A stretch of 45,257 bases of DNA from Actinomycetes bacterium. GTDB lineage: Bacteria > Actinomycetota > Actinomycetes > Streptosporangiales > Streptosporangiaceae. The stretch is from the NCBI GenBank assembly GCA_021792855.1, contig JAJYTW010000008.1:1-45257 (forward strand), given 5' to 3'. Below, in pieces: positions 33,482 to 40,995 of this stretch. The first letter of the stretch is position 1. Each line of letters starts with the position of its first letter. The notes under the pieces were generated by a model. The model searched no databases and was not told the origin of the DNA. It worked only from the letters and a program-made list of their open reading frames with translations. The position numbers were made by a program, and so were the translations under genes.

Positions 33482-34906
33482 CTACCCGGCCGAGATCATG
33501 CTCCCGAGCAGTCGCTCGTACCGCAGCAGGTGCACGTCGCCGACGTAGTTCCTGGCGATGTGGGCCTTCGCGGCCTGGCCTATCCGGCTGGCTGCTTCCT
33601 GGTCCGCCAGCAGGGAGCGGACCGCGGTGCCGAACGCCGCCAGGTCGGTCGGATCGGGCAGCAGCACGCCGGTGCCATCGGCGATCTGGTCGATGATCCC
33701 GCCGACCGCCGAGCCGACGACGGGACGGCCCTTCCACATGCCCTCGGCCACGGTCAGCCCGAACCCCTCGGCAAGGCTCTTCTGGGTGATCACGCTCGCG
33801 TGCCGCTGCAGGGCGTTCACCATCGCCGCGTTCTCGTCCGGGTCGTCCAGCGGCAGCGTGACCAGGAGTATCCGGGACCGGATGCGGGCCGGCAGGTCGC
33901 GCCAGCGGAGCAGGCAATCACCGAAGACCGCCGCGCCCTCCGGGTCATCGGACACGCCGGCCACGGCCGGGCCGGCCAGCACCAGGTAGCCGTCGGAGGC
34001 CGGGGCGACATACCGCGCGAATCCATCCATCACCGCAGCCATGTCCTTGAGCCGGTCCCACCGCGACACCTGCACAGCCACCGGATCATCGGGCCCGGGC
34101 AGGCCGTCCGCGGTCACCTCGGCCGGGCGGGTGACCATGCCGATGCCGCCGGCCCGGCGCTCGAACGCGCCAGGCTCATGCGGCAGGCCGCCGTCGAGCA
34201 CCCCGATCGTGGCCAGGATGCCGCGAACCGTCTCAGGGGCGAGGAACTGATTCTTCGGCGAGAACGGATCGATGGACGGCGGGATGATCGCCACCTTCCC
34301 GGCCGGGATCCAGGGCGGCACGTACTCGCGGCGGGAGAAGACGAACCCGCGCGCCGAGGCTAGGTGCGGGCGCAGGAAGTCCCACGCCGACCTGGTGTAC
34401 TCGTTCTCCCAGTCGACGCCGATGTGACAGCGCCAGGCGACCAGGGCACCCGCGTGCGCTAGGTACTCAGTCAGGCCGGCGGTCTGCGGGTCGTGCAGCA
34501 GGACCAGATCCCCTGGGCGGATGTGGTCAAGCAGTTCTACCGCGTTGGCGGCGAGCATCCGCGCGTAGTGGCCGGCCTCGCCCGCGGTCAGGTGCCCGCC
34601 GGCCGGCTGGCCGTGGATCTGGTTGTGCAGCCGCTTGGTGATCACGAAGAACTCGGCATCACCGCTGATCACCACCCACTTGCTGGCGATCTGGAGATCG
34701 TCGGCGTAGCCCAGGATGACCTGGAGCATCTCGGCCACGCCGCCGCCGACCGCGGTCGAGCTGACGTTCCAGATCGTGCGGTCGCCGAGCCGGTGCCGGA
34801 ACTGTCGTGCCGCGTCGGCAAGCCGCCGCTGCCGGTCGGCGCCGATCACCGTCTCAAGCTGCGCGACCGGCCGCGGCACCACGGTCACCGGCTCGACTAG
34901 GCTCAC
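33482..34906 (-). CDS. GT4 glycosyltransferase, trehalose synthase (TreT)-like
   Basis: A 474-residue GT-B glycosyltransferase. The N-terminal part (WNVSSTAVGGGVAEMLQVILGYADDL and LLHDPQTAGL) has the TreT pattern, and CHIGVDWEN resembles the acceptor site. The C-terminal nucleotide-sugar domain holds QVSRWDRLKD and the E-x7-E motif in SLAEGFGLTVAEGMWKGRPVVGSAVGG. TreT joins NDP-glucose and glucose to trehalose; other members transfer glucose to glycerate or similar acceptors, so trehalose synthesis is likely but not certain. GTG at 34906 has a GGAGGAG site. It is monocistronic and convergent with the exporter operon. Confidence 0.8.
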   Translation of the reverse strand: MSLVEPVTVVPRPVAQLETVIGADRQRRLADAARQFRHRLGDRTIWNVSSTAVGGGVAEMLQVILGYADDLQIASKWVVISGDAEFFVITKRLHNQIHGQPAGGHLTAGEAGHYARMLAANAVELLDHIRPGDLVLLHDPQTAGLTEYLAHAGALVAWRCHIGVDWENEYTRSAWDFLRPHLASARGFVFSRREYVPPWIPAGKVAIIPPSIDPFSPKNQFLAPETVRGILATIGVLDGGLPHEPGAFERRAGGIGMVTRPAEVTADGLPGPDDPVAVQVSRWDRLKDMAAVMDGFARYVAPASDGYLVLAGPAVAGVSDDPEGAAVFGDCLLRWRDLPARIRSRILLVTLPLDDPDENAAMVNALQRHASVITQKSLAEGFGLTVAEGMWKGRPVVGSAVGGIIDQIADGTGVLLPDPTDLAAFGTAVRSLLADQEAASRIGQAAKAHIARNYVGDVHLLRYERLLGSMISAG

Positions 34907-35122
34907 CGCGCTCCTCCGTCCAGCACACCGCTAACCCGGCCCGGGTCAGGCCCGGCTATCAGCCTGAGCCGACCAGGGCGTCGCGTTCATCACCCAGTCA
35001 AGGTGAAGCCAGCGCAGGCGGCCGGCGGCACGTCCCCGCGCTCTCCTCCCGGCTGGATAGGTTGATGACAGACCGCGAATTCCCGCGGGGGCTGCCGCGG
35101 ACGCGGCACCGGACGCCGTTCA

Positions 35123-35142
35123 GCCGGCCGAGTGCGGCCGGC
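35123..35142 (+). other. Hairpin in the methyltransferase leader
   Basis: GCCGGCCG and CGGCCGGC form a perfect 8-bp stem with loop AGTG, 22 bases before the methyltransferase ATG and just before its GAGGGG site. The rest of the 258-base gap (34907-35164) shows only a possible -10 (TAGGTT near 35057); no gene or RNA is recognised. Confidence 0.35.
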
Positions 35143-35164
35143 CTGCGGCCGAGCGAGGGGCAGC

Positions 35165-35812
35165 ATGTCACGTACTCAGTCGCCGGGCGCGACGCACGGA
35201 GCGCACGCTCCCGGCAAGGTCGGCGAGGTCATGATGGCGGTCGCGATGAGCGTCGGCCGCGGTGCCGCGGCCCGCGCGCTCGCTGAGATTGCCGGCCTGA
35301 CCGCCGAGGACCGGCTAGTGGATGTCGGGTGCGGGCCCGGCGCGGCGGTGCGGGAAGCCGCGCGCCGCGGCGCCGCGGCCACCGGCATCGACCCGTCGGC
35401 GGTCAGCCTGGCGCTGGCCCGCCGGATCGCGGCACGCGCCAACCAGGGAAGCGGGAGCGTCTTGTTCCGCCAGGGCCGGGCCGAGGCGCTGCCGCTACCC
35501 GATGCCAGCGCCACGGTGGTCTGGTCGCTTAGCTCGGTGCACCACTGGCAGAATCCGGCCGCCGGATTCGCCGAGATCTACCGCGTTCTGGCACCCGGCG
35601 GCCGGCTGGTGATCGCCGAGCGCCTGGTCCGGCCGGGCGGCCGGGGACCCGCCGCGCATGGTCTCAGCCGGGACCGCGCCGACGAGTTCGCCCGCGAGCT
35701 TGCCGCGATCGGCTTCGCCGGGGCCGGAACCAGGCTCACCCGGGTGCGCCGCAGCACGATGATCCTGATCGAAGCCCGGCGCCCAGTCTCACCCGATCCT
35801 GATCAGCCCTGA
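35165..35812 (+). CDS. Class I SAM-dependent methyltransferase
   Basis: A 215-residue methyltransferase of the UbiE/Methyltransf_11 kind. Motif I is LVDVGCGPGAAVREAARRGAAATGID (about 52-77); SLSSVHHWQNPAAGFAEIYRVLAPGGRLVIAER contains motifs post-II and III. Substrate not evident: no quinone or natural-product genes are nearby. ATG at 35165 follows GAGGGG; the longer frame from 35132 would translate the hairpin. It is a single gene between the glycosyltransferase and the IclR regulator. Confidence 0.82.
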   Translation: MSRTQSPGATHGAHAPGKVGEVMMAVAMSVGRGAAARALAEIAGLTAEDRLVDVGCGPGAAVREAARRGAAATGIDPSAVSLALARRIAARANQGSGSVLFRQGRAEALPLPDASATVVWSLSSVHHWQNPAAGFAEIYRVLAPGGRLVIAERLVRPGGRGPAAHGLSRDRADEFARELAAIGFAGAGTRLTRVRRSTMILIEARRPVSPDPDQP

Positions 35813-35846
35813 CGCCGCCGATGCCTCCCGCTCGGCGGCGCTAGAG

Positions 35847-35861
35847 TTCCGTATAGCGGAA
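35847..35861. promoter_or_regulatory. IclR-type palindromic operator
   Basis: TTCCGTATAGCGGAA is a perfect inverted repeat (5-bp arms, 5-base centre) 26 bp before the IclR-family start. Its centre, TATAGC, could be the -10 box, so binding would repress the regulator's own gene. I found no second copy elsewhere in the window. Confidence 0.6.
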
Positions 35862-35887
35862 AAGCTGCGCACTGACCGGAGGTGGTC

Positions 35888-36718
35888 ATGGCCGGACAGA
35901 CCGGGGCAAGCGGCGAGCGCGGCACCGGGAGCGTTCAGTCGATCTCCCGGGCGTTCAGCCTGCTTGAGGTGATCGCGGACCTGGGCGGCGCGGCGACGCT
36001 GTCCCGACTGGCCGATCACTCCGGACTGCCGCAGGCCACGGTGCACCGACTGCTGCGCACGCTAGTGGACCTTGGCTATGTCCGCCAGGAGGAGTCCCGC
36101 CAGTACGCCCTGGCTCCGCGCCTGGTCCGGCTAGGCGAGATCGCGAAGAACCTGCTCGGCACCTGGGCGGTGCCGCACCTGCAGCGACTGGTCGACGCTA
36201 CCGGGGAGAGCGCGAACCTGGCGATGCTCGAAGGCGACCAGGTTGTCTACACCGCGCAGGTACCCGGCCTGCACGCGATGCGGATGTTCACCGAGGTCGG
36301 ACGGCGGGTGTCGGTGCACTGCACCGCGGTCGGCAAGGCGATGCTCGCGGACCTGCCGCCGGATCGGGTCCGGGCGATCGTGGTGCCCTCGGGCATGCCT
36401 GCCCAGACGCCCCGCACCATAACGACCATCGCCGCCCTGACCGAGGAGCTTGCCCGGATCCGGGCGCAGGGCTTCGCGGTCGATGACGAGGAGCAGGAGG
36501 TCGGCGTCCGGTGCGTGGCCGTGGCGGTGCCCGGTGGGGCCAACCACGCGGCGCTGTCGGTCTCTGGCCCGTCACCCCGGATGACAGCGGATGTTCTCCG
36601 CCAGGCCATCCCGTTGCTCACGGACGCCGCCCGGGCTCTCGCCGACGACCTGGCTACGGCGGGCGCCTCCGCCCGTGCTGGCCAGTCAGGCGCCTCCGGC
36701 GACCCGACCGGACGCTAG
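35888..36718 (+). CDS. IclR-family transcriptional regulator
   Basis: A 276-residue regulator. The N-terminal winged helix (SVQSISRAFSLLEVIADLGGAATLSRLADHSGLPQATVHRLLRTLVDLGYV, about 15-65) is followed by the IclR effector domain (LVDATGESANLAMLEGDQVVYTAQVPG, then VSVHCTAVGKAMLA and VRCVAVAVPGG). IclR proteins such as AllR sense glyoxylate, allantoate or aromatic acids, and a probable glyoxylate carboligase lies at the window edge. ATG at 35888 follows GGAGG at 35878-35882. A perfect palindrome lies over its own promoter. Its stop codon overlaps the convergent GntR gene's stop in a shared CTAG. Confidence 0.9.
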   Translation: MAGQTGASGERGTGSVQSISRAFSLLEVIADLGGAATLSRLADHSGLPQATVHRLLRTLVDLGYVRQEESRQYALAPRLVRLGEIAKNLLGTWAVPHLQRLVDATGESANLAMLEGDQVVYTAQVPGLHAMRMFTEVGRRVSVHCTAVGKAMLADLPPDRVRAIVVPSGMPAQTPRTITTIAALTEELARIRAQGFAVDDEEQEVGVRCVAVAVPGGANHAALSVSGPSPRMTADVLRQAIPLLTDAARALADDLATAGASARAGQSGASGDPTGR

Positions 36719-37404
36719 CCAACACTCGGCTGCTCGCCGGCCTGCTCGCCGAACAGCAGCCCGAAGGCGCGCTCCCGGTTGACGCGGACATGCTCAAGTG
36801 CCTGCAATCCGGCCCGGTCCGGATCGCCCGACGCGATCGCCTCGAAGAGCTGCAGGTGCTGCCCGTAGAGCTCAGCCGGATTGTCGTGCTGGCGGAACAG
36901 CCAGTGCAGCCGACCCTGGAGCGGCTCAAGCATCGCGGCCAGCAGCTTGTTCCTGGCGAGCGCGATGATCTGGTCGTGGAAGGCCTCGTTCGCCGCTCCC
37001 GCGGCACGGGCATCGGAGGCCTGCACCGCCTTGCGCACCTGCCCGAGAATCCGCTCCAGCCGAGTCAGGTCGGCCTGACCAGCCCGCTCGGCTGCCCGCC
37101 TGCAGGCCAGCACCTCCAGCGCCTCGCGCACGTCAAACAACTCGGCGACGTCGGCCTCCGATAGCTGGCGGACAATCACTCCCCGGCGCGGAACGACCGC
37201 GACAAACCCCTCAGACTCAAGCATCCGGAACGCTTCCCGGACCGGAACACGCGACACGCCAAGCTCGTCGGCGAGATCCCGCTCCACGATGCGGGCTCCC
37301 GGCGGGTAGTCCCCGTCGATGATGCGCTGCCGGATCTCGTCACGCACGCGGTCCCGCAGCGGCACGAAATCATCAAAGCGGACAGAGCGCGTGGTCCTCA
37401 TCAC
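36715..37404 (-). CDS. GntR-family regulator, FCD (FadR-like) subfamily
   Basis: A 229-residue regulator. The winged helix PLRDRVRDEIRQRIIDGDYPPGARIVERDLADELGVSRVPVREAFRMLESEGFV (about 15-68) is typical GntR; the C-terminal FCD domain (VREALEVLACRRAA..., with ANEAFHDQIIAL and LYGQHLQLFEAI containing metal-ligand histidines) binds an organic acid. FCD regulators usually recognise T-G-G-T-N-x-A-C-C-A type sites, and GGTATACC palindromes lie over both catabolic promoters of this island, so this is the likely repressor. It converges on IclR with a 3-base stop overlap. The deacetylase operon upstream ends in a terminator before it, so it has its own promoter in the 35-base space, which I could not resolve. 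Confidence 0.9.
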   Translation of the reverse strand: MMRTTRSVRFDDFVPLRDRVRDEIRQRIIDGDYPPGARIVERDLADELGVSRVPVREAFRMLESEGFVAVVPRRGVIVRQLSEADVAELFDVREALEVLACRRAAERAGQADLTRLERILGQVRKAVQASDARAAGAANEAFHDQIIALARNKLLAAMLEPLQGRLHWLFRQHDNPAELYGQHLQLFEAIASGDPDRAGLQALEHVRVNRERAFGLLFGEQAGEQPSVG

Positions 37405-37439
37405 TTCGGTCTCCCTTGCGAATCGGCCATAGCCGGGGC

Positions 37440-37477
37440 GGCGCCCGGCCCGCTCACAAGGGACGGGCCCGGGCGCC
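37440..37477 (-). terminator. Hairpin terminator after the NodB-fold hydrolase
   Basis: GGCGCCCGGCCCG (37440-37452) pairs with 37464-37477 (one bulged C), a 13-bp stem with an 11-base loop, 43 bases beyond the stop of the minus-strand operon. Confidence 0.65.
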
Positions 37478-37520
37478 GGACTGCTCAGCGTTCTCTGCCT
37501 GCGGTGAGCTGCCTGCCGGG

Positions 37521-38417
37521 CTATGCCTGCTGCGATCCCGAGCCGAATGGGCAGCGCTCGCGGAACTCGGCCGCGGCCTGCTCGAAGGTCAGGAATCGCA
37601 CCCCGTCACGGCCCTGCCAGGAACTCAGCAAGCGCTCGAGCATGAGCAGCACCTGCGGTCGCCCCGATACGTCCGGATGCAGGGTAATCGGCAGGACGGC
37701 GTAGTCCATCTCCCGGTAAACCCATTCGAACTGATCTTGCCACAACTGCTCGATGTCTCGGGGCGACACGAAGCCGTGGCTATTGGGCGACTGCTTGATA
37801 AACATCATTGGCGGCAGGTCGTCCATGTACCAGTTGCCGCAGAACTCGACCAGGTCCACCTCATGCCCGTGCACGAGCGGAGACATCCATTCGGCGGCCG
37901 GACGGGAGTAGTCGATCTTCCGCCACTGGTCACCTACCCGTGCATAGAACGGGCTGAAGTCGTGGTAATTCTGCGAGTGGTCATAGCTGAAGCCGTATTC
38001 GATGAGCAGCGCCGCGGTCCGTTCGCTCATCTCCCACCAGGGTGCCACGTAACCCCGTGGGCGCTTGCCGGAGAGCCGCTCTACCAGGTCGATGGACCGG
38101 GCCAGCACGTCCCGTTCCTGCTCCGCGTTGAGCTGGCGGGGATTCTCGTGCGAATATCCATGCGCTCCGATCTCGTGACCGGCCTCGACGACCTGCCCCA
38201 TCTCACGCGGAAACGTCTCGATCGAGTGCCCGGGCACGAACCAGGTGGTCGTAATGCCGAACCGGGCGAAGAGGCTGAGCAGTCGTGGAGTGCCCACCTG
38301 CCCGGCGAAGACACCGCGCTGGATGTCATTGGGCGAGTCTTCGCCACCATAGGAGCCGAGCCAGCCGGCCACCGCATCGACATCGACACCAACGCACACC
38401 TGGATGTCCTTGCTCAT
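37521..38417 (-). CDS. NodB-fold hydrolase (HP0310 / PuuE / cyclic imidase type)
   Basis: A 298-residue polysaccharide-deacetylase-superfamily enzyme. Metal ligands D14, H86 and H90 are visible in [20 protein letters not shown] and [15 protein letters not shown] and [12 protein letters not shown] complete the active site. The sequence is strikingly like Helicobacter HP0310 (called PgdA), including [37 protein letters not shown] and [14 protein letters not shown]. This subgroup also contains allantoinase PuuE and cyclic imide hydrolases, which open amide rings. There is no signal peptide, so peptidoglycan deacetylation is unlikely; in this island a cytoplasmic ring-opening or amide hydrolysis role fits better. 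It lies 35 bases after the decarboxylase-like gene in one operon. Confidence 0.85.
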   Translation of the reverse strand: MSKDIQVCVGVDVDAVAGWLGSYGGEDSPNDIQRGVFAGQVGTPRLLSLFARFGITTTWFVPGHSIETFPREMGQVVEAGHEIGAHGYSHENPRQLNAEQERDVLARSIDLVERLSGKRPRGYVAPWWEMSERTAALLIEYGFSYDHSQNYHDFSPFYARVGDQWRKIDYSRPAAEWMSPLVHGHEVDLVEFCGNWYMDDLPPMMFIKQSPNSHGFVSPRDIEQLWQDQFEWVYREMDYAVLPITLHPDVSGRPQVLLMLERLLSSWQGRDGVRFLTFEQAAAEFRERCPFGSGSQQA

Positions 38418-38452
38418 GGCATCACGTCCTGTTCCCTGAGTGGTTGAACGGA

Positions 38453-39643
38453 TCAGTCTGGGTAGCCGGCCAGGCCGCCAACGCGGTCAATCCGGTCGAG
38501 TTCGTCTCGCGTCGCGGTGACGGCTTCATCCAGGGCAGCGAGATCGGAGGTGCTCCACTCCCGCTCGTGTCCGCTGTGCACGGACAGCCAGCCTGCCAGC
38601 GCCTCCCGGCGGAGAACCGGCCCCAGCATCTGCGCCCGCACGCCGTAGCCAGTGCGCAGCACGTCCGGCGGGGACAGGGGACCGGAGAAGTCCGGCTGCA
38701 CCAGGGGACGACGATGCTCGGCGATCCAGGCGACGGTGTCAAGCGCACGCTGGTCGACGACGAGATCGGCACCCAGCGGAGGCACGCCGGCCCGGGCGGA
38801 CTCGGCACCGGGGCGGTCCACGCTCAGCCCGAGTTCCGGAACGTCCAGCCGGACCGTCACCCGGGCGGCGCCGGTCGCGCCGAGCAGTCGCTCGGCGATA
38901 TCGGTCAGCCGGAATCTGAGCCCGCCGGAGAGCAGCAGCGAGCCGAAGCCAGCTACCGGCCGGTCGGCGTCCGCCAGCATCAGTGCGTGCCAGAGCGTGA
39001 CGGTGACGCTGTCCAGCACTGGAATGCCAAGTTCGGCCTCGAGCTTGGCGGCCAGCGGAGCCCCGTGCAGGTTGGTGCACACCACGGCGACGGCGTCCAC
39101 CTGCTCGGTGGCCGCGCCCCTGATGAGGCGGTCAAGCTCATCGGGTCCGACCCGTGCGAACGCCTCGTTGTCGGTGATGTTCAGGTGGGTCTCGCAGGCG
39201 ACGGTCACGCCATGCCTGGCGTACTGTGCGGCGATGGCCCCGACCACTGGATCGGTATACGGGGTGGCCAGCCCAAGCCGCCGGACGCCCACGGCCCGGA
39301 AAGCACTCAGCAGCGCAAGCGTCGAGGTCGTGGCGGGGACGCCCGCGATCTCGGTGAGCGCGGCGGCAAGCTCGCGGTCACGATCGGGGCCGAGCCAGGA
39401 ACCCGACGTGCCGTTCCATGCGACCACATCAACACGGGCGTCCGCCAGCAGCGCGCAGGCCTGCGCCATGGTGGCCCGATCGAACTGTGCTGTGGCCGCC
39501 GCGCCGAGGTCGATGTGCGTGACTGGGATCCGGGCGAAGTGTGCCGAGACCTCCGGCAGACCGGTCAGCATCCGGTAGGTCTCCGGCTCGAGCGCCGAAT
39601 TGGATGACGGAGTCAGCATCCCGATGCGCGTGCCGCCGCTCAT
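38453..39643 (-). CDS. Arylmalonate decarboxylase / maleate isomerase-like enzyme fused to GAF domain
   Basis: A 396-residue protein. Residues 1-235 belong to the Asp/Glu racemase superfamily, closest in my reading to arylmalonate decarboxylase and maleate isomerase: [56 protein letters not shown] and LGIPVLDS. Of the two cysteines used by isomerases and racemases only the second is present (C189); the first is replaced by glycine (G78, followed by T79-S80), as in arylmalonate decarboxylase (G74, C188). Residues about 245-390 look like a GAF domain ([10 protein letters not shown]... [43 protein letters not shown]), a ligand-sensing module. ATG at 39643 follows GAGGAG. It is the first gene of an operon with the NodB-fold hydrolase, under a GGTATACC operator. 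Confidence 0.82.
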   Translation of the reverse strand: MSGGTRIGMLTPSSNSALEPETYRMLTGLPEVSAHFARIPVTHIDLGAAATAQFDRATMAQACALLADARVDVVAWNGTSGSWLGPDRDRELAAALTEIAGVPATTSTLALLSAFRAVGVRRLGLATPYTDPVVGAIAAQYARHGVTVACETHLNITDNEAFARVGPDELDRLIRGAATEQVDAVAVVCTNLHGAPLAAKLEAELGIPVLDSVTVTLWHALMLADADRPVAGFGSLLLSGGLRFRLTDIAERLLGATGAARVTVRLDVPELGLSVDRPGAESARAGVPPLGADLVVDQRALDTVAWIAEHRRPLVQPDFSGPLSPPDVLRTGYGVRAQMLGPVLRREALAGWLSVHSGHEREWSTSDLAALDEAVTATRDELDRIDRVGGLAGYPD

Positions 39644-39709
39644 TGCAGGCTCCTCTCGGGCCAGCACCGCCGGCCGACCGGGCGAGCGGGTCGCAGCGTT
39701 CTGGCATCC

Positions 39710-39717
39710 GGTATACC
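39710..39717. promoter_or_regulatory. GntR-type operator over the minus-strand start point
   Basis: The palindrome GGTATACC, in the minus-strand context TTGGTATACCGGAT, lies just after the -10 box at the expected start point. The same core with matching right flank (TGGTATACCGNAT) recurs at 39854-39861 over the opposite promoter. Confidence 0.65.
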
Positions 39718-39746
39718 AAGTTAGGTTCGCCGGCCCGGTCGGTCAA
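39718..39746 (-). promoter_or_regulatory. Promoter of the decarboxylase-like operon
   Basis: Minus strand TTGACC (39746-39741), 17-base spacer, TAACTT (39723-39718), directly followed by the GGTATACC operator. The leader would be about 68 bases. Confidence 0.65.
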
Positions 39747-39821
39747 GATGGGCCGAACACACCGTTCACCGGCATCATCCGGCATTGCCTCGTGGGCACC
39801 AGTCAGATGCCATCACCCCCC

Positions 39822-39850
39822 TTGACACCCTGACAGGCGGTTCTTACCGT
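39822..39850 (+). promoter_or_regulatory. Promoter of the FAH-barbiturase-permease operon
   Basis: TTGACA (39822-39827), 17-base spacer, TACCGT (39845-39850). The expected start point, about 39857, falls inside the second GGTATACC operator. The 75 bases between the two -35 boxes (39747-39821) hold no repeat I would defend. Confidence 0.7.
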
Positions 39851-39853
39851 GCT

Positions 39854-39861
39854 GGTATACC
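39854..39861. promoter_or_regulatory. GntR-type operator over the plus-strand start point
   Basis: GGTATACC in the context CTGGTATACCGAAT, three bases after the -10 box. Binding here would block initiation of the FAH-barbiturase-permease operon. Confidence 0.65.
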
Positions 39862-40045
39862 GAATCCCAAATTGGACTGGAAACCATGAAGTGAGCAGGG
39901 GTTAGCGGCCGGCCGCCGGTTGACATCCGGCACCGGGGACGGCGGCCGAACGCCACCGCCGGTGCGCTGGTGAATGACCGGATGCGCAACTAGCAGCCAG
40001 CGGCGGATGGGCAGGCGCCGCGTCGATGCAAGCTAAGGATTAGAC
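39862..40045 (+). other. Long structured leader of the FAH-barbiturase operon
   Basis: About 185 bases of untranslated leader with a perfect 9-bp stem CGGCCGCCG/CGGCGGCCG (39910-39918 with 39940-39948), a smaller CACCG/CGGTG hairpin, and tiny reading frames (ATG-AAG-TGA near 39886; a 20-codon frame ending TAA shortly before the ribosome site). I recognise no known riboswitch. AAGGA at 40035-40039 is the ribosome site of the next gene. Confidence 0.35.
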
Positions 40046-40969
40046 ATGAAACTGGCCACTTTCCGACATTCCAACCTTGGCGAGCACATCGGCGTGATCG
40101 CGGGATCGCATATTCTCGATCTGACCGCCTCCGATCCCGGTAATGAGTCCTTCGCGACCATGCTGTCCCTGGCGGCGGGCGGCGGCGAGGCCCTGGCCAG
40201 GGTCGCCGACCTAGTACGGATGGCCGACGAGCAGGGCGCCAACAGTGGCCTCACCATCCTGCCGCTCGGCGAGGTCAGCCTGCGGGCGCCGATTCCCAGG
40301 CCGACCAAGAACGTCTACTGCGTGGGCCTCAATTTCAAGTCGCATGTAGAGCAGAACGCGGCTGCGACCGGGATCGCCCCCGATATCCCGGCCACGCCGC
40401 TGTTCTTCTCCAAGCCGGTGACGGCGGTCATCGGCCCGGGTGAAGGCATCATCGCCGACGATCGGCTGACCCAGAAGCTTGACTACGAGGTGGAACTCGC
40501 GGTCGTCATCGGCACGGGCGGTACCTGGATCACGCCGGAACGGGCGAGCGAGCACATCCTGGGGTTCACGCTTATCAACGATGTGAGCGCGCGCGATCTG
40601 CAATGGCGTACCAGCCAGTTCCTGTATGGGAAGGGCCTCGACTCCTACTGCCCGCAGGGGCCAGTGATCGTCACCAGCGACGAATTGGGTCCGCTAGACA
40701 CGATCACCCTAGAGCTTTTCGTCAACGGCGAACCGCGGCAGAGCGAATCGGCCGGCAACATGCTGTTCGATCCGGCGGTTGCCATCTCCGAATTGTCCAG
40801 GGGAATCACGCTTGAGCCCGGTGACCTGATCAGCCTCGGGACTCCCGGAGGCTGCGGTTATCAGATGCTGCCGCCGCGTTTTCTCCAGATAGGCGATGTC
40901 GTCGAATGCCGGGCCACCGGCATCGGTCAGCTGATCAATCCAGTCGTCGCGCCTACGGTCGCGGCCTGA
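40046..40969 (+). CDS. Fumarylacetoacetate hydrolase (FAH) family protein
   Basis: A 307-residue FAH-domain protein. KNVYCVGLNFKSHVEQ begins the catalytic domain, and the metal site is the family pattern DYEVELAVVIG with ...INDVSARDLQ and FLYGKGLDSYCPQGPVIV; the GTPGGCGY loop ends it. FAH proteins use Mg2+ to hydrolyse or decarboxylate beta-dicarbonyl compounds (fumarylpyruvate hydrolase, HpcE, oxaloacetate decarboxylase). Directly upstream of a barbiturase-type gene, it might act on the beta-dicarbonyl ring-opened product (3-oxo-3-ureidopropanoate), but that is inference. AAGGA lies six bases before the ATG. First gene of the operon under the second GGTATACC operator. Confidence 0.9.
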   Translation: MKLATFRHSNLGEHIGVIAGSHILDLTASDPGNESFATMLSLAAGGGEALARVADLVRMADEQGANSGLTILPLGEVSLRAPIPRPTKNVYCVGLNFKSHVEQNAAATGIAPDIPATPLFFSKPVTAVIGPGEGIIADDRLTQKLDYEVELAVVIGTGGTWITPERASEHILGFTLINDVSARDLQWRTSQFLYGKGLDSYCPQGPVIVTSDELGPLDTITLELFVNGEPRQSESAGNMLFDPAVAISELSRGITLEPGDLISLGTPGGCGYQMLPPRFLQIGDVVECRATGIGQLINPVVAPTVAA

Positions 40970-40995
40970 GGAACGCAAGCAGAGCGGGAGAGCAG

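Noticed and set aside
39920-39925. A second TTGACA within the FAH leader as an internal promoter
   Set aside because: There is no -10 like hexamer at 16-18 bases; the position reads CGGCCG. The upstream TTGACA-17-TACCGT fits much better.
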